Source of the DNA: an uncultured Flavobacteriaceae bacterium
GTDB taxonomy: Bacteria; Bacteroidota; Bacteroidia; Flavobacteriales; Flavobacteriaceae
Direction: 5' to 3'
Length of the DNA: 64,000 nucleotides
NCBI GenBank assembly: GCA_938010765.1
Contig: CALLVX010000070.1
Location: 1-64,000 of the forward strand
Under the pieces are notes generated by a model that was not told where the DNA came from, did not search any database, and saw only the letters and a program-made list of their open reading frames with translations. Within the stretch, counting starts at the first letter, position 1. Each line of letters begins with the position of its first letter. Positions 51,973 to 60,895 of this stretch are shown piece after piece. Position numbers and translations under genes: made by a program.

Positions 51973-52419
51973 CTATTTTCTGAGTAAGAAGTATTTTTCA
52001 AGAAGTGAAGGACGTCTCCCGATTTTATACATGCTTCTTGATGAGTTCGCTGGTATGGCAAGTCCGCTATAGATACCTAATTTTTGTATGATGTTGATGC
52101 TGTCTTTCTTTTTAAGATATTCTTCTAAAAATGTGATGAAGTCTGTATCGTATGTTTTTCCATTATGAAAAATGGTTATTCGTTCAATGATTGCCGGTCC
52201 CACACCATAATTCTCGAGACTTACCTTATGAATAAATCCATTGGAGTCAACTTCATCCGTAGAGGTCTCAATTGCTAAATACGGCAATGCCGAGAGGTGA
52301 CTCTGATTTTTGATAAGTATCGTCTGATAGGCAAAAATACCTAGTGTTAGTAAACTTATGCAAATAGCACAGATACTTAGTATTTTATTTGAATCCCATT
52401 CAAGTTTTATTCGCTTCAT
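51973..52419 (-). CDS. Hypothetical single-pass membrane protein
   Basis: A 148-residue protein I do not recognise. It has one membrane helix at residues 13-32 (ILSICAICISLLTLGIFAYQ) and a beta-rich outside or periplasmic domain (YLAIETSTDEVDS, GVGPAIIERITIFHNGK). The end (RRPSLLEKYFLLRK) may be a shortened C-terminus, since similar proteins I know of run somewhat longer. Codon use is more AT-rich than its neighbours. It sits between the lipocalin-like gene and recF as an addition to a conserved cluster. Gene existence is fairly certain, function is unknown. Confidence 0.6.
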   Translation of the reverse strand: MKRIKLEWDSNKILSICAICISLLTLGIFAYQTILIKNQSHLSALPYLAIETSTDEVDSNGFIHKVSLENYGVGPAIIERITIFHNGKTYDTDFITFLEEYLKKKDSINIIQKLGIYSGLAIPANSSRSMYKIGRRPSLLEKYFLLRK

Positions 52420-52433
52420 ACCTTTTTCACAAC

Positions 52434-53513
52434 TTATAATTTATAGATTTTATACGATTGATGAATTTTCTTCACTACTTCCTCTGTTCGATCTGCATGG
52501 GTGTCGCTAATGAATAGTTGTCCAAAATTCTCATCATTTACCAAGGAGACGATATGGCCTACCCGTTGCGCATCCAACTTATCAAAAATATCATCTAAAA
52601 GCAAAATCGGGGTTGTTTTTGCTTGTTCTTTTATAAATTGAAACTGTGCAAATTTTAGTGCGATCAAAAAAGATTTTTGCTGCCCCTGGCTTCCGAATTT
52701 TTTAATCGGGTGCCCTGCGATAGTGAAACTAAGATCGTCTTTGTGAATACCTACGCTGGTGTATTGAAGTGCCCGATCTCGCTCTTTATTTTTTTCTAAC
52801 AAGGCCAGCAATGGCTCTTGTAACATCTTGCTTTCATACCCAATGGAAACGGCTTCCGGATCGCCAGCAATTTTTCGATATTGTTCTTTGAAAATAGGGA
52901 TGAAAATTTCTAAAAAGCGGGCTCTTTTTTCGAAAATCGAAGTGCCGTATTGATGCATTTGTTCATTATATACCGATAGTGTTCCCTCATCAAAAGTTTG
53001 ATTGGCGGCGAAGTATTTTAAAAGCGAGTTACGCTGTACGAGAACTTTGTTATACTTGATCAGGTCTTGCAAATACTCCTTATCTGACTGGGAAATAACA
53101 GAATCTATCAGTTTTCGCCTAGTTTCGCTGCCGGCGATGATCAAATCACGATCGCCAGGGGAAACAATTACTAACGGAAGAAAACCAATATGATCGGAAA
53201 GCTTGTCATAGGTCTTTCCATTTTTTTTAATTATTTTTTTGGCACCCTTTTTAAAGCTGCAGAAGATTTTTTCGTCCCGCTCGTTTTTTTCGAACAGGCC
53301 TTCGATAACAAAGAATTCAGCCTCATGACGCACATTTTGCGTTGCCAGCGGGTTAAAGTAGCTCTTGCCAAAACACAGATGGTAAATGGCATCCAAAATG
53401 TTGGTCTTACCTATACCGTTTGCACCTACAAAGCAGTTGATCTTATGGTCGAATTCGAGCTCTTTTGACTCGAAATTCTTATAATTGATCAGGGCTAAAT
53501 TTTTTAGGAACAT
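52434..53513 (-). CDS. recF: DNA replication/repair protein RecF
   Basis: A 359-residue SMC-like ATPase that loads RecA onto gapped DNA. Walker A is [18 protein letters not shown] near residue 31, the RecF-specific KSYF follows, [11 protein letters not shown] is near residue 112, and the Walker B/signature region is [20 protein letters not shown] and [14 protein letters not shown] near residues 280-315. Start at ATG 53513 ([16 protein letters not shown]) is preferred over ATG 53570 because RecF proteins begin just before the first beta strand. It is divergent from the TPR gene at 53641. Confidence 0.94.
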   Translation of the reverse strand: MFLKNLALINYKNFESKELEFDHKINCFVGANGIGKTNILDAIYHLCFGKSYFNPLATQNVRHEAEFFVIEGLFEKNERDEKIFCSFKKGAKKIIKKNGKTYDKLSDHIGFLPLVIVSPGDRDLIIAGSETRRKLIDSVISQSDKEYLQDLIKYNKVLVQRNSLLKYFAANQTFDEGTLSVYNEQMHQYGTSIFEKRARFLEIFIPIFKEQYRKIAGDPEAVSIGYESKMLQEPLLALLEKNKERDRALQYTSVGIHKDDLSFTIAGHPIKKFGSQGQQKSFLIALKFAQFQFIKEQAKTTPILLLDDIFDKLDAQRVGHIVSLVNDENFGQLFISDTHADRTEEVVKKIHQSYKIYKL

Positions 53514-53611
53514 GTGTATTTTGTCAAGTTGTAAATAGGATTTTGATATGATGCTTATCAAAATATCCAAAAATAACGAATAAATACCCTTCCTGTTTTG
53601 GATAAAAACTT

Positions 53612-53619
53612 TATTTTTG
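53612..53619 (+). promoter_or_regulatory. -7 element upstream of the TPR/ribH operon
   Basis: TATTTTTG, an exact TAnnTTTG match, ends 21 bases before the ATG at 53641. A TTTTG at 53596-53600 is closer than the usual -33 spacing, so only the -7 element is reliable. Confidence 0.45.
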
Positions 53620-53640
53620 CGCGACCAATAAAAAAAGAAA

Positions 53641-54408
53641 ATGGCTACATATAAAAAAAGGGGCTATAAACCGAAAGACAAGCTAGAAGAACAGCGCTTA
53701 GACGAGCAGGAGAGTACTACTGCAGAGGTTTTTAGTACCCTTGATGAGAGTGCTTCCAAAACCGAGGAATGGGTTTCCAAGAACCAAAACTATATTTTGG
53801 GCGTCATCGGTGTTGTCGCTGTCGCATTATTGGGCTATTTGGCGTTTAACCAGTTTGTGCAAAAGCCAAAAGATGCGAATGCTGCCAATGAGTTGTACTA
53901 TCCGCAACAGTACTTCGATCAGGCCTTGAGCGCTACGGCTCAAAGAGATTCCTTGTTCAACCTTGCCTTGAACGGAGGTGAAGGTAAATATGGTTTTTTA
54001 GATATTATTGATGAGTATCCAGGTACAAAGGCGGCAAATTTGGCTAATTATTCCGCAGGAATGGCTTATTTGAATATGCAGCAGTACAAGGAGGCAATTG
54101 CCCATTTGAGTGATTTTTCTTCTGACGATGCGGTATTGGGTGCTATGGCGAAAGGTGGTTTGGGAGATGCATTTATGCAATTAAACCAACCTTCGGAAGC
54201 TTTGGGGTACTATGAAGGGGCATTGCACCATAATACCAACCAGTATACGACTCCCAAATTTTTGTATAAAGCCGGGGTTACGGCCTTGGAATTGTCACAA
54301 GGTGATAAGGCGTTAGAATATTTCGAAAGAATTAAAAATGAATTCTCCAATTCGGATGAAGCACGAAGCATTGATGCCTTCATCGGAATGGCCAAAAGTG
54401 GAAGTTAA
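53641..54408 (+). CDS. TPR-containing membrane protein (YfgM-like)
   Basis: A 255-residue protein: a charged cytoplasmic segment (residues 1-50), one membrane helix ([19 protein letters not shown], about 51-69) and an extracytoplasmic TPR region ([54 protein letters not shown]). The layout resembles YfgM, which helps pass proteins from the Sec translocon to periplasmic chaperones. Its stop overlaps ribH in TAATG. The function is inferred from architecture. Confidence 0.85.
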   Translation: MATYKKRGYKPKDKLEEQRLDEQESTTAEVFSTLDESASKTEEWVSKNQNYILGVIGVVAVALLGYLAFNQFVQKPKDANAANELYYPQQYFDQALSATAQRDSLFNLALNGGEGKYGFLDIIDEYPGTKAANLANYSAGMAYLNMQQYKEAIAHLSDFSSDDAVLGAMAKGGLGDAFMQLNQPSEALGYYEGALHHNTNQYTTPKFLYKAGVTALELSQGDKALEYFERIKNEFSNSDEARSIDAFIGMAKSGS

Positions 54409-54890
54409 TGGCTACTGCCAACAAAAATTTATCGGTTTACGATAAGACAACGATCCCAAACGCGGAACAGCTCCGGTTTGGGATCGTTGTTTCTGAATGG
54501 AATACAGAAATCACAAACGGACTCTTTCATGGAGCAAAGGACACTTTGTTGGAATGCGGCGCAAAACCAGAAAACATTCTGCGCTGGGATGTGCCGGGGA
54601 GCTTTGAGCTCATCTATGGTTGTAAAAAAATGATTTCTTCCCAAAAAGTCGATGCCGTTATTGCTATAGGCAGTGTTATTCAGGGAGAAACGAAGCACTT
54701 TGACTTTGTTTGTAGTGCAACGGCACAGGGCATTAAAGATTTAAACCTGCAGTTCGATACCCCTGTAATCTTTTGTGTACTTACCGATAATACGTTGCAG
54801 CAGGCCATAGACAGGAGTGGTGGCAAACATGGCAACAAAGGCATCGAAGCGGCCGTAGCGGCGGTTCAAATGGCTGTTTTAGGGAACTAA
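54408..54890 (+). CDS. ribH: 6,7-dimethyl-8-ribityllumazine synthase RibH
   Basis: A 160-residue penultimate enzyme of riboflavin synthesis. Motifs: FGIVVSEWNTEITNGLFHGA near residue 27, WDVPGSFELIYGCKKM near 62, VIAIGSVIQGETKHFDFVC near 85 and the C-terminal KHGNKGIEAAVAAVQM, which holds the phosphate and ribityl contacts. It forms icosahedral or pentameric particles. It starts within the stop of the TPR gene (TAATG). Confidence 0.95.
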   Translation: MATANKNLSVYDKTTIPNAEQLRFGIVVSEWNTEITNGLFHGAKDTLLECGAKPENILRWDVPGSFELIYGCKKMISSQKVDAVIAIGSVIQGETKHFDFVCSATAQGIKDLNLQFDTPVIFCVLTDNTLQQAIDRSGGKHGNKGIEAAVAAVQMAVLGN

Positions 54891-55115
54891 CGATACCTCT
54901 GCTTTCCTATGTTATCATATTTCTTTTCTAGATTATTTTTCGAATTACGATTTTAATAAGATAGTACCATCACAAGGGTTGGGTTGTTGCACTCCCCATT
55001 TCTTTGCCATGAATACGTAACTTTCATATGCCACAGGGTGTAGGCGGCCGTTGATAGCTCAAAATCTGTTAACAAAAATTGGCAACCGATTTACGGCATA
55101 TTTTTTGATTTTAAG

Positions 55116-55123
55116 TAACTTTG
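55116..55123 (+). promoter_or_regulatory. -7 element just before the small membrane protein gene
   Basis: TAACTTTG, an exact TAnnTTTG match, ends six bases before the ATG at 55130, implying an almost leaderless transcript for the small membrane protein and mutL. No clear -33 is seen. Confidence 0.45.
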
Positions 55124-55129
55124 AATATA

Positions 55130-55429
55130 ATGGGAGTATTTGATAAAATAACAAAACTTAAAAGGAACCGAACTTTCGGTTATTCTCCGCGTTACTATAA
55201 AAATGAAAGTGGGGAAAGCCCGTTTAAATTAGAGCACCGTTTTGATAAGTATCGTAGTACGGTAGATACCGAGCGAGGACTAAAGCGAAAGCTAGGCTCT
55301 GCCATGAGCGATTTGCGAAGAGAAGGAGATCGTAATCTAAAAATTCGTTTTCTCATTATTTTCGGGGTGCTTTTGTTGATATTTCTTTATATCATCGATT
55401 TTGACCTCTCTATATTCCTTCCTAAATAA
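55130..55429 (+). CDS. Small single-pass membrane protein before mutL
   Basis: A 99-residue protein with a basic, hydrophilic N-terminal two thirds (residues 1-70, starting MGVFDKITKLKRNRTFGYSP) and one membrane helix (IIFGVLLLIFLYIIDFDL). Homologues near ribH are sometimes labelled riboflavin synthase subunit beta; nothing in the sequence supports an enzymatic role. It overlaps mutL by one base (TAATG). The start at ATG 55130 is used; an upstream TTG at 55121 would fall inside the promoter element. Confidence 0.75.
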   Translation: MGVFDKITKLKRNRTFGYSPRYYKNESGESPFKLEHRFDKYRSTVDTERGLKRKLGSAMSDLRREGDRNLKIRFLIIFGVLLLIFLYIIDFDLSIFLPK

Positions 55430-57300
55430 TGGGGGATATCATTAAACTCTTACCAGACCACGTTGCCAATCAAATTGCTGCGGGAGAAGTTGTTCAGCGA
55501 CCCGCATCGGTCGTGAAAGAATTGCTCGAAAATGCTATTGACGCAGGTTCCAAAGCTATTAAGCTGATCGTTAAAAATGGGGGAAAAACCTTGATTCATG
55601 TAGTCGATGATGGTTTGGGAATGAGCGAGACCGATGCACGCCTTAGCTTTGAAAGGCATGCTACTTCCAAAATTACCAAGGCAGAAGATCTTTTTAAACT
55701 TTCAACCAAGGGGTTCCGTGGCGAGGCTCTCGCTTCTATTGCGGCTATCGCACATGTAGAAATGCAAACGAAGTTAGCAGATGCAGAGGTTGGGACCCAC
55801 TTAAAGATAGAAGGAAGTAAACTAATTTTTCAAGAAGTCGGTGCAGTGCCGAAAGGTACTTCCATGGCGGTTAAAAATCTTTTTTTTAATATTCCGGCGA
55901 GACGTAGTTTTTTAAAATCCGATACGGTAGAGCTTCGACATATTACCGATGAATTTCATCGGGTAGCATTGGCACACCCACAAATTGGATTTCATTATTA
56001 TGTGAACGGAGGCGAGCTTTTTGGACTTCCAATAAGCAATCTACGCCAACGTATCGTGCATATTTTTGGAAGCAAGGCTAATCAAAAACTAGTACCGGTC
56101 GCAGAAGATACGCAGGTAGTGAAAATTTCAGGTTTCATCAATAAACCGGCATTTGCCAAGAAAAGTAGGGGAGAGCAGTTCTTTTTTGTGAACAATAGAT
56201 TTATCAAGAGTCCGTACTTGCATCATGCCGTTGTTTCGGCTTTTGAGGGGCTAGTGAAACCTAATAGTCATCCAGGCTATTTCTTGTATTTAGATGTAGA
56301 TCCGGCTTCGATCGATATTAATATACATCCTACCAAAACAGAAGTGAAGTTCGATGATGAGCATACGTTATATGCGATTTTACGTTCAGCGGTCAAACAT
56401 AGTTTGGGGCAGTTTCATGTAGCTCCCCCGCTCGATTTTGAAGCCGACCCGAATTTAGAAACACCCTATGCATACAAAAATAAAGAGGCCGAATTCCCGA
56501 AAGTAACGGTAGATGCGGGTTTTAATCCGTTTTCGGAATCCAAGAGTAAGAGTGCTGGGGTAGCGACAAAATCGTACCAGAGGGCGGGAAAACCAAATAG
56601 TGGTGAACAATCTTGGGAAAGTCTTTATGTTGGTTTGGAATCAAAAATGGGTAAAGATGAAGGCTTTAGCAGTATTCAATTTGAATCTGATACCATAACA
56701 GGCTCTATTTTTGACGGGCAATCGGAAGCGATAGAATCAACTGCAAAAACCTTTCAGTTACGAAGAAAATATATCGTAACCACTATCAAATCGGGCATGG
56801 TCGTCATTGATCAGAGTCGTGCTCACCAGCGGGTGTTATACGAGAAATTCTTAAGAAATAGTACTATAAAACAGGCGGTAAGTCAGCAATTATTGTTCCC
56901 GCTTTCGCTATCCTTTTCAAAGGCAGATGTGACCGTGTTGGTAGAAATAAAGGAAACGCTGAATGCTGTTGGTTTTGTATTTGATACGATGGCAGAAGAA
57001 TCGGTTTCGGTTTCGGGAGTGCCTTTATTGGTTACTGAAAGTGAAGTGGGGATGGTGTTGGATCAGCTTATTGCAGATTGCCAGCAAGAGGTTACCGGTG
57101 AAAATTTCTCGCAAACCGATATATTGTCAAAAACTTTGGCCAAGACTTTGGCGGTAAAAACGGGAGAGGTGTTGGAAAGTGCCTCGCAATTGGCCTTGGT
57201 AAATGATCTATTTGCTTGTAAAGAACCATTGGTGAGTCCTTTTCATAAGCCGGTATATGTGACCATTACAGAAAGTGAAATTGATAAAAAGTTTATTTAA
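55429..57300 (+). CDS. mutL: DNA mismatch repair protein MutL
   Basis: A 623-residue ATPase that links MutS recognition to downstream nicking or excision. GHL ATPase motifs are intact: VVKELLENAIDAGSKAI near residue 32 (Asn and Glu for ATP), HVVDDGLGMSETDARL near 66, and TKGFRGEALASIAAIAHV near 97. The C-terminal dimerisation domain ends HKPVYVTITESEIDKKF. Transcription continues directly into the first rhomboid gene, whose ATG follows the mutL stop immediately. Confidence 0.96.
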   Translation: MGDIIKLLPDHVANQIAAGEVVQRPASVVKELLENAIDAGSKAIKLIVKNGGKTLIHVVDDGLGMSETDARLSFERHATSKITKAEDLFKLSTKGFRGEALASIAAIAHVEMQTKLADAEVGTHLKIEGSKLIFQEVGAVPKGTSMAVKNLFFNIPARRSFLKSDTVELRHITDEFHRVALAHPQIGFHYYVNGGELFGLPISNLRQRIVHIFGSKANQKLVPVAEDTQVVKISGFINKPAFAKKSRGEQFFFVNNRFIKSPYLHHAVVSAFEGLVKPNSHPGYFLYLDVDPASIDINIHPTKTEVKFDDEHTLYAILRSAVKHSLGQFHVAPPLDFEADPNLETPYAYKNKEAEFPKVTVDAGFNPFSESKSKSAGVATKSYQRAGKPNSGEQSWESLYVGLESKMGKDEGFSSIQFESDTITGSIFDGQSEAIESTAKTFQLRRKYIVTTIKSGMVVIDQSRAHQRVLYEKFLRNSTIKQAVSQQLLFPLSLSFSKADVTVLVEIKETLNAVGFVFDTMAEESVSVSGVPLLVTESEVGMVLDQLIADCQQEVTGENFSQTDILSKTLAKTLAVKTGEVLESASQLALVNDLFACKEPLVSPFHKPVYVTITESEIDKKFI

Positions 57301-58047
57301 ATGGGAAGACTAACGGAAGGGGTAAAACACTTATTGATTATTAACATCCTATTCTTCATAGCGACCATGTTGTATGGTGATTTCATGTACGAATGGTTTG
57401 CCCTATATTTCCCGAAGAATGAGAATTTTGCTGTTTGGCAAGTAATTACGCACATGTTCATGCATGGGGAAGGCTTTATGCATATTGGTTTCAATATGTT
57501 TGCCCTGTGGATGTTTGGTACTACGGTAGAAAGGGGATTGGGGTTTAAAAAGTTTCTTTTCATCTATTTTTCTGCAGGGTTGGGAGCGGTGCTGTTTCAA
57601 CTGGGGTTCTACTACTTTAACTTTTTGCCGGGCTATTCCGGTTTGATCAGTTCTGGGTTAAATGCAACTCAAATAATAGAGATGTTGACAACGAACCGCG
57701 TGCCAGGAGATTTGGCGACAACACAACTTGATGCATTAAGAGGTATTTACCCAATTTATAATGCTTCGATGGTAGGAGCCTCTGGCTGTATAATGGGGCT
57801 TTTGGCAGCCTTTGGTATGATGAATCCCAATGCTGAATTAATGATGATCTTTTTACCGATTCCGATCAAGGCAAAATACTTTATTCCCGGGATTATTCTT
57901 TTAGATGTAATCTCTGCCGTTACGGGGCAATCGTTTTTCAGCCCGAGCAATACTGCTTACATGGCCCATGTTGGTGGGGCATTTTTTGGTTTCATAATAA
58001 TGTGGTATTGGAAAAAAAACCAGTTTAATAATAAAAGATGGAATTGA
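57301..58047 (+). CDS. Rhomboid family intramembrane serine protease (copy 1)
   Basis: A 248-residue membrane protease with about six helices. The catalytic dyad is visible: GASGCIMGLLAA with Ser161 and AHVGGAFFGFI with His223; the structural HGEGFMHIGFNMFALW block near residues 55-70 is also present. Rhomboids cut single-pass membrane proteins. The long loop after residue 105 is more extended than usual. It is immediately downstream of mutL and one base before a second rhomboid gene. Confidence 0.9.
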   Translation: MGRLTEGVKHLLIINILFFIATMLYGDFMYEWFALYFPKNENFAVWQVITHMFMHGEGFMHIGFNMFALWMFGTTVERGLGFKKFLFIYFSAGLGAVLFQLGFYYFNFLPGYSGLISSGLNATQIIEMLTTNRVPGDLATTQLDALRGIYPIYNASMVGASGCIMGLLAAFGMMNPNAELMMIFLPIPIKAKYFIPGIILLDVISAVTGQSFFSPSNTAYMAHVGGAFFGFIIMWYWKKNQFNNKRWN

Positions 58048-58048
58048 A

Positions 58049-58921
58049 ATGGCTAACACTGGTTTAAAATATCAATTTGCACGCCTTAGCATTGCGGAAA
58101 AGCTCATTGCGATAAACGTATTGGTATTTCTTGTAAACCGCTTGGTTCCTTTTTTAATGGGATCAAACCCTGAGCTCATTGAACAATGGTTTTGGTTGCC
58201 CAAAGGGCTTAACGAATTCATTTCGCAGCCTTGGTCGTTGGTTACCTATTCCTTTTTTCATAGTACATTCGGACATATTTTTTGGAATATGCTGTTACTC
58301 TATTTTTCGTCGCGTATCCTCCTAAATCTTTTTGGGAACAGGAAATTCATCAATATTTATTTTTTAGGAGTGATTTTGGGTGGATTGGTTTTTGTAGCGG
58401 CCTATAATATTTTCCCGGCTTTTACTAAGTTGTCCTCTTATTTGATCGGCGCATCGGCAGGGGTAATGGCCGTCCTTATTTTCGTTTGTACCTATATTCC
58501 TAATCAGGAAGTTAGGGTGTTTTTTTTCAATATAAAACTTTGGTACATCGGTGCCTTTGCGGTTTTGATAGATTTGTTGCAAATGCCAACAGGAAATGCC
58601 GGAGGGCATTTAGCCCACCTTGGAGGTGCGGTTTTAGGCTATTTTTACGCACGTCAATTGACGAATGGGAAAGATATTGGAGAGGGCTTTTCAAAGATGC
58701 TGGACAGTCTCGGAAATATGTTTAAACCTAAGCAGCGGAAGGCACCAATGAAAACAGTGTATAAGACTAAAAAAGCTTCCTCTAGTTCAAAAGCAAATTA
58801 CAGCAAGGACAGCCACCAGAAAAAGATCGATACTATTTTGGACAAAATAAGTAAATCGGGGTATGAAAGTCTTTCGAAAGCGGAAAAAGACTTTTTGTTC
58901 AAGGCCGGTAAAGAAGACTAG
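58049..58921 (+). CDS. Rhomboid family intramembrane serine protease (copy 2)
   Basis: A 290-residue rhomboid with Ser136 in GASAGVMAVLIF and His190 in GHLAHLGGAVLGYF, and the HSTFGHIFWNMLLLYF block near residue 71. After the last helix a basic, Lys/Ser-rich tail (residues 225-290) ends the protein. The two neighbouring rhomboids are paralogous in outline but only distantly alike, so they probably have different substrates. The stop lies just before the TTG start of the next gene. Confidence 0.9.
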   Translation: MANTGLKYQFARLSIAEKLIAINVLVFLVNRLVPFLMGSNPELIEQWFWLPKGLNEFISQPWSLVTYSFFHSTFGHIFWNMLLLYFSSRILLNLFGNRKFINIYFLGVILGGLVFVAAYNIFPAFTKLSSYLIGASAGVMAVLIFVCTYIPNQEVRVFFFNIKLWYIGAFAVLIDLLQMPTGNAGGHLAHLGGAVLGYFYARQLTNGKDIGEGFSKMLDSLGNMFKPKQRKAPMKTVYKTKKASSSSKANYSKDSHQKKIDTILDKISKSGYESLSKAEKDFLFKAGKED

Positions 58922-58923
58922 GT

Positions 58924-59952
58924 TTGAGGAAAGCTTCATGGTTCCATAAAATTGTTTTCATCCTAAATCTGATCTGCGCTTTCCTTCTGTTGTTGGGAAT
59001 CTTAGTTGCCTTTATACCCGCAGATAGGTTTCCTTATCTCTCTCCTTGGGGGTTGGCGGTGCCGCTACTGGTATTGGTAAATTTCTTGTTTGCCCTTTAT
59101 TGGGCCATCTATAAGAAAAAGAAATTTTGGCTATCTACATCACTTTTAGCAATAGGGTTTTTTATTAGTGGGTCTTTTGTGAAGTTTTCATTTTTTGATG
59201 AAGCTGACTCGAAAGATGATTTGAGCGTTATGAGTTATAATATACGTTCGTTCAACACTTACGGAAATATTGATGATCCCAATATTTATGAAAAGACCTT
59301 CGATTTTATAGCAAAAGAAGACCCTGATATTATCTGTTTTCAAGAAGCGAACTACTTGAAAAAAGAAGATTTCGAGAAATATCCGTATCAACATTTAAAA
59401 TATATTAACATAGCTGACCGGGTTTTACTAGGTATTTTTTCCAAATATCCAATTGTTAGGGAAGGTACGCTCGACTGGCCCAATAGTTTTAACAATGGTG
59501 CTTTCGCCGATATTCTATATAAAGGCGATACGCTTCGGATTTACAACCTTCATATGCAGTCGCTCAACGTACGCCCCAAGACAGATTCCTTGTTGGGCAA
59601 CCCTTATGAAAATGTCTATAAACGGCTGACAAAAGCATTCGGAAAACAGACTTCCCAAGCCCATTTTTTCTTAAATCATAGGGAAAAGGTAGGATATAGG
59701 ACAATTGTGTGCGGTGATTTCAATAATAATCAATTTTCAAACTCTTATCGTTTGGTAAAAGGAGATATGGTTGATACTTTTGAAGAAAGCGGCAGCGGTT
59801 TTGGAGGTACCTATAATTTTCTTGGATTTCCTTTTCGTATTGATTTTATTCTGGCAGACCCTGAATTTAATGTTCAGACGCATACCAATTATGATGTTGA
59901 GTTTTCTGATCACTTCCCCGTCATGGCCTCCTTTCGCTTAAAGGAGCAATAA
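58924..59952 (+). CDS. Endonuclease/exonuclease/phosphatase family membrane protein
   Basis: A 342-residue protein with three N-terminal helices (residues about 8-92) and an EEP catalytic domain: MSYNIRSFNTYG near residue 102, IICFQEANYLKKEDF near 138 (Glu), YNLHMQSLNVRP near 205, TIVCGDFNNNQFSNSY near 260 (Asp/Asn) and SDHFPVMASFRL at the end (His). EEP enzymes cut phosphodiesters in nucleic acids or lipids. The start must be TTG 58924, because no ATG precedes the first helix. Its 3' end overlaps the convergent DUF6122 gene by 15 bases. Confidence 0.88.
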   Translation: MRKASWFHKIVFILNLICAFLLLLGILVAFIPADRFPYLSPWGLAVPLLVLVNFLFALYWAIYKKKKFWLSTSLLAIGFFISGSFVKFSFFDEADSKDDLSVMSYNIRSFNTYGNIDDPNIYEKTFDFIAKEDPDIICFQEANYLKKEDFEKYPYQHLKYINIADRVLLGIFSKYPIVREGTLDWPNSFNNGAFADILYKGDTLRIYNLHMQSLNVRPKTDSLLGNPYENVYKRLTKAFGKQTSQAHFFLNHREKVGYRTIVCGDFNNNQFSNSYRLVKGDMVDTFEESGSGFGGTYNFLGFPFRIDFILADPEFNVQTHTNYDVEFSDHFPVMASFRLKEQ

Positions 59953-60252
59953 CTTGCAGTCAACAATATCTGCTATCATGTGAAGCAATAAGGCAATACC
60001 AAAGACTCGAGTTTTCTTTGGGAGTAACATAAACATGTATACAACTATTGTCCAATAATTATGCAGCGGATGAAAATTAATACTACAACGATTCGGGTCA
60101 AAGATAGGTGTAGCCAATAAATGGTCAATATCTATTAGGATTCCCGACCACAAGATAAACAGAACGCGAATCCTATTTTCCTTAAAAAAGAAAAACGCGA
60201 TTGCAACGGGTACTATAAAATGAATGCCGTAATGCAGTATGAACCTACCCAT
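59938..60252 (-). CDS. DUF6122 small membrane protein
   Basis: A 104-residue protein with three or four hydrophobic helices and conserved polar spots: HYGIHFIVPVAIAFFFF, GILIDIDHLLATPIFDPNRCSINFHPLH in pieces, and LLLHMIADIVD. The DIDHLLA and HPLH segments recall the metal-binding membrane hydrolase family to which DUF6122 proteins are distantly related. Its start overlaps the WbqC stop by eight bases, and its stop overlaps the EEP gene on the other strand. Confidence 0.85.
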   Translation of the reverse strand: MGRFILHYGIHFIVPVAIAFFFFKENRIRVLFILWSGILIDIDHLLATPIFDPNRCSINFHPLHNYWTIVVYMFMLLPKKTRVFGIALLLHMIADIVDCKLLLL

Positions 60253-60877
60253 TCAAAAAGTCGGTGTTGAAGGCTTTGAGATAAGACAAGGCATTGGGCC
60301 CTTCATTGAATAGAAGGTCAAGTACGCTACTGTTTTTGACAAAACCATGTCGGTCTCCAAATACCTGTATATATGGTTCTTGTTCAAACGGAGGCTTTTT
60401 TTTGATACTGGCCAAAAACCGACCATCTGAATTTTCTACTGGACTAGTTTCGTAGGTGGTTGTTTTGCTCGAAGGGGTTTTTATCTGAAGACAGTCACAA
60501 ATAAATGCAGCGGTAGCCAGATTAAACTCCATTAGGTAAGTAAACTCTTGTTGGTATAGCGGTGCCAAATCGTCTTCATAAAACTCAAAAAAAGGAGAGG
60601 TTCGATAAGCAGTTGCCAAGGTACGCCAATGTTGCCGCTGCCAAGGGAACGAATTATCGATCTTCACCTCTCTATAGCTTTGTTTGCCTTGGGATCCCCC
60701 TACATGCTGAATAGAGATGCTAAGCATATGTTTACCAAGGTCGTTGCAGATATAACAACGGTTCCGATAGGTCTGCTTTTGATAATTATCAAACACTTCC
60801 CAAACCACCGGATGCTGCACAATCACCGCAGCGCTGGCAATCGTAGGAAAGTAAGTGGGGTGTAGTACAATACTCAT
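60245..60877 (-). CDS. WbqC family protein
   Basis: A 210-residue cytoplasmic protein of the WbqC family. Characteristic parts are the N-terminal LHPTYFPTIASAAVI, ENYQKQTYRNRCYI-like NYQKQTYRNRCYICND and KIDNSFPWQRQHWRTLATAYR, which recur in the family. WbqC-like proteins occur in polysaccharide and other clusters; no reaction is settled. It lies between lepB and DUF6122 in a run conserved in Flavobacteria. Confidence 0.88.
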   Translation of the reverse strand: MSIVLHPTYFPTIASAAVIVQHPVVWEVFDNYQKQTYRNRCYICNDLGKHMLSISIQHVGGSQGKQSYREVKIDNSFPWQRQHWRTLATAYRTSPFFEFYEDDLAPLYQQEFTYLMEFNLATAAFICDCLQIKTPSSKTTTYETSPVENSDGRFLASIKKKPPFEQEPYIQVFGDRHGFVKNSSVLDLLFNEGPNALSYLKAFNTDFLNG

Positions 60878-60895
60878 TGGTCTAGTGACACGTGC

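Noticed and set aside
55130-55429. Naming the small membrane protein riboflavin synthase subunit beta
   Set aside because: That label exists only because the gene lies near ribH; the protein is one third the size of an enzyme and is mostly basic linker plus one helix.
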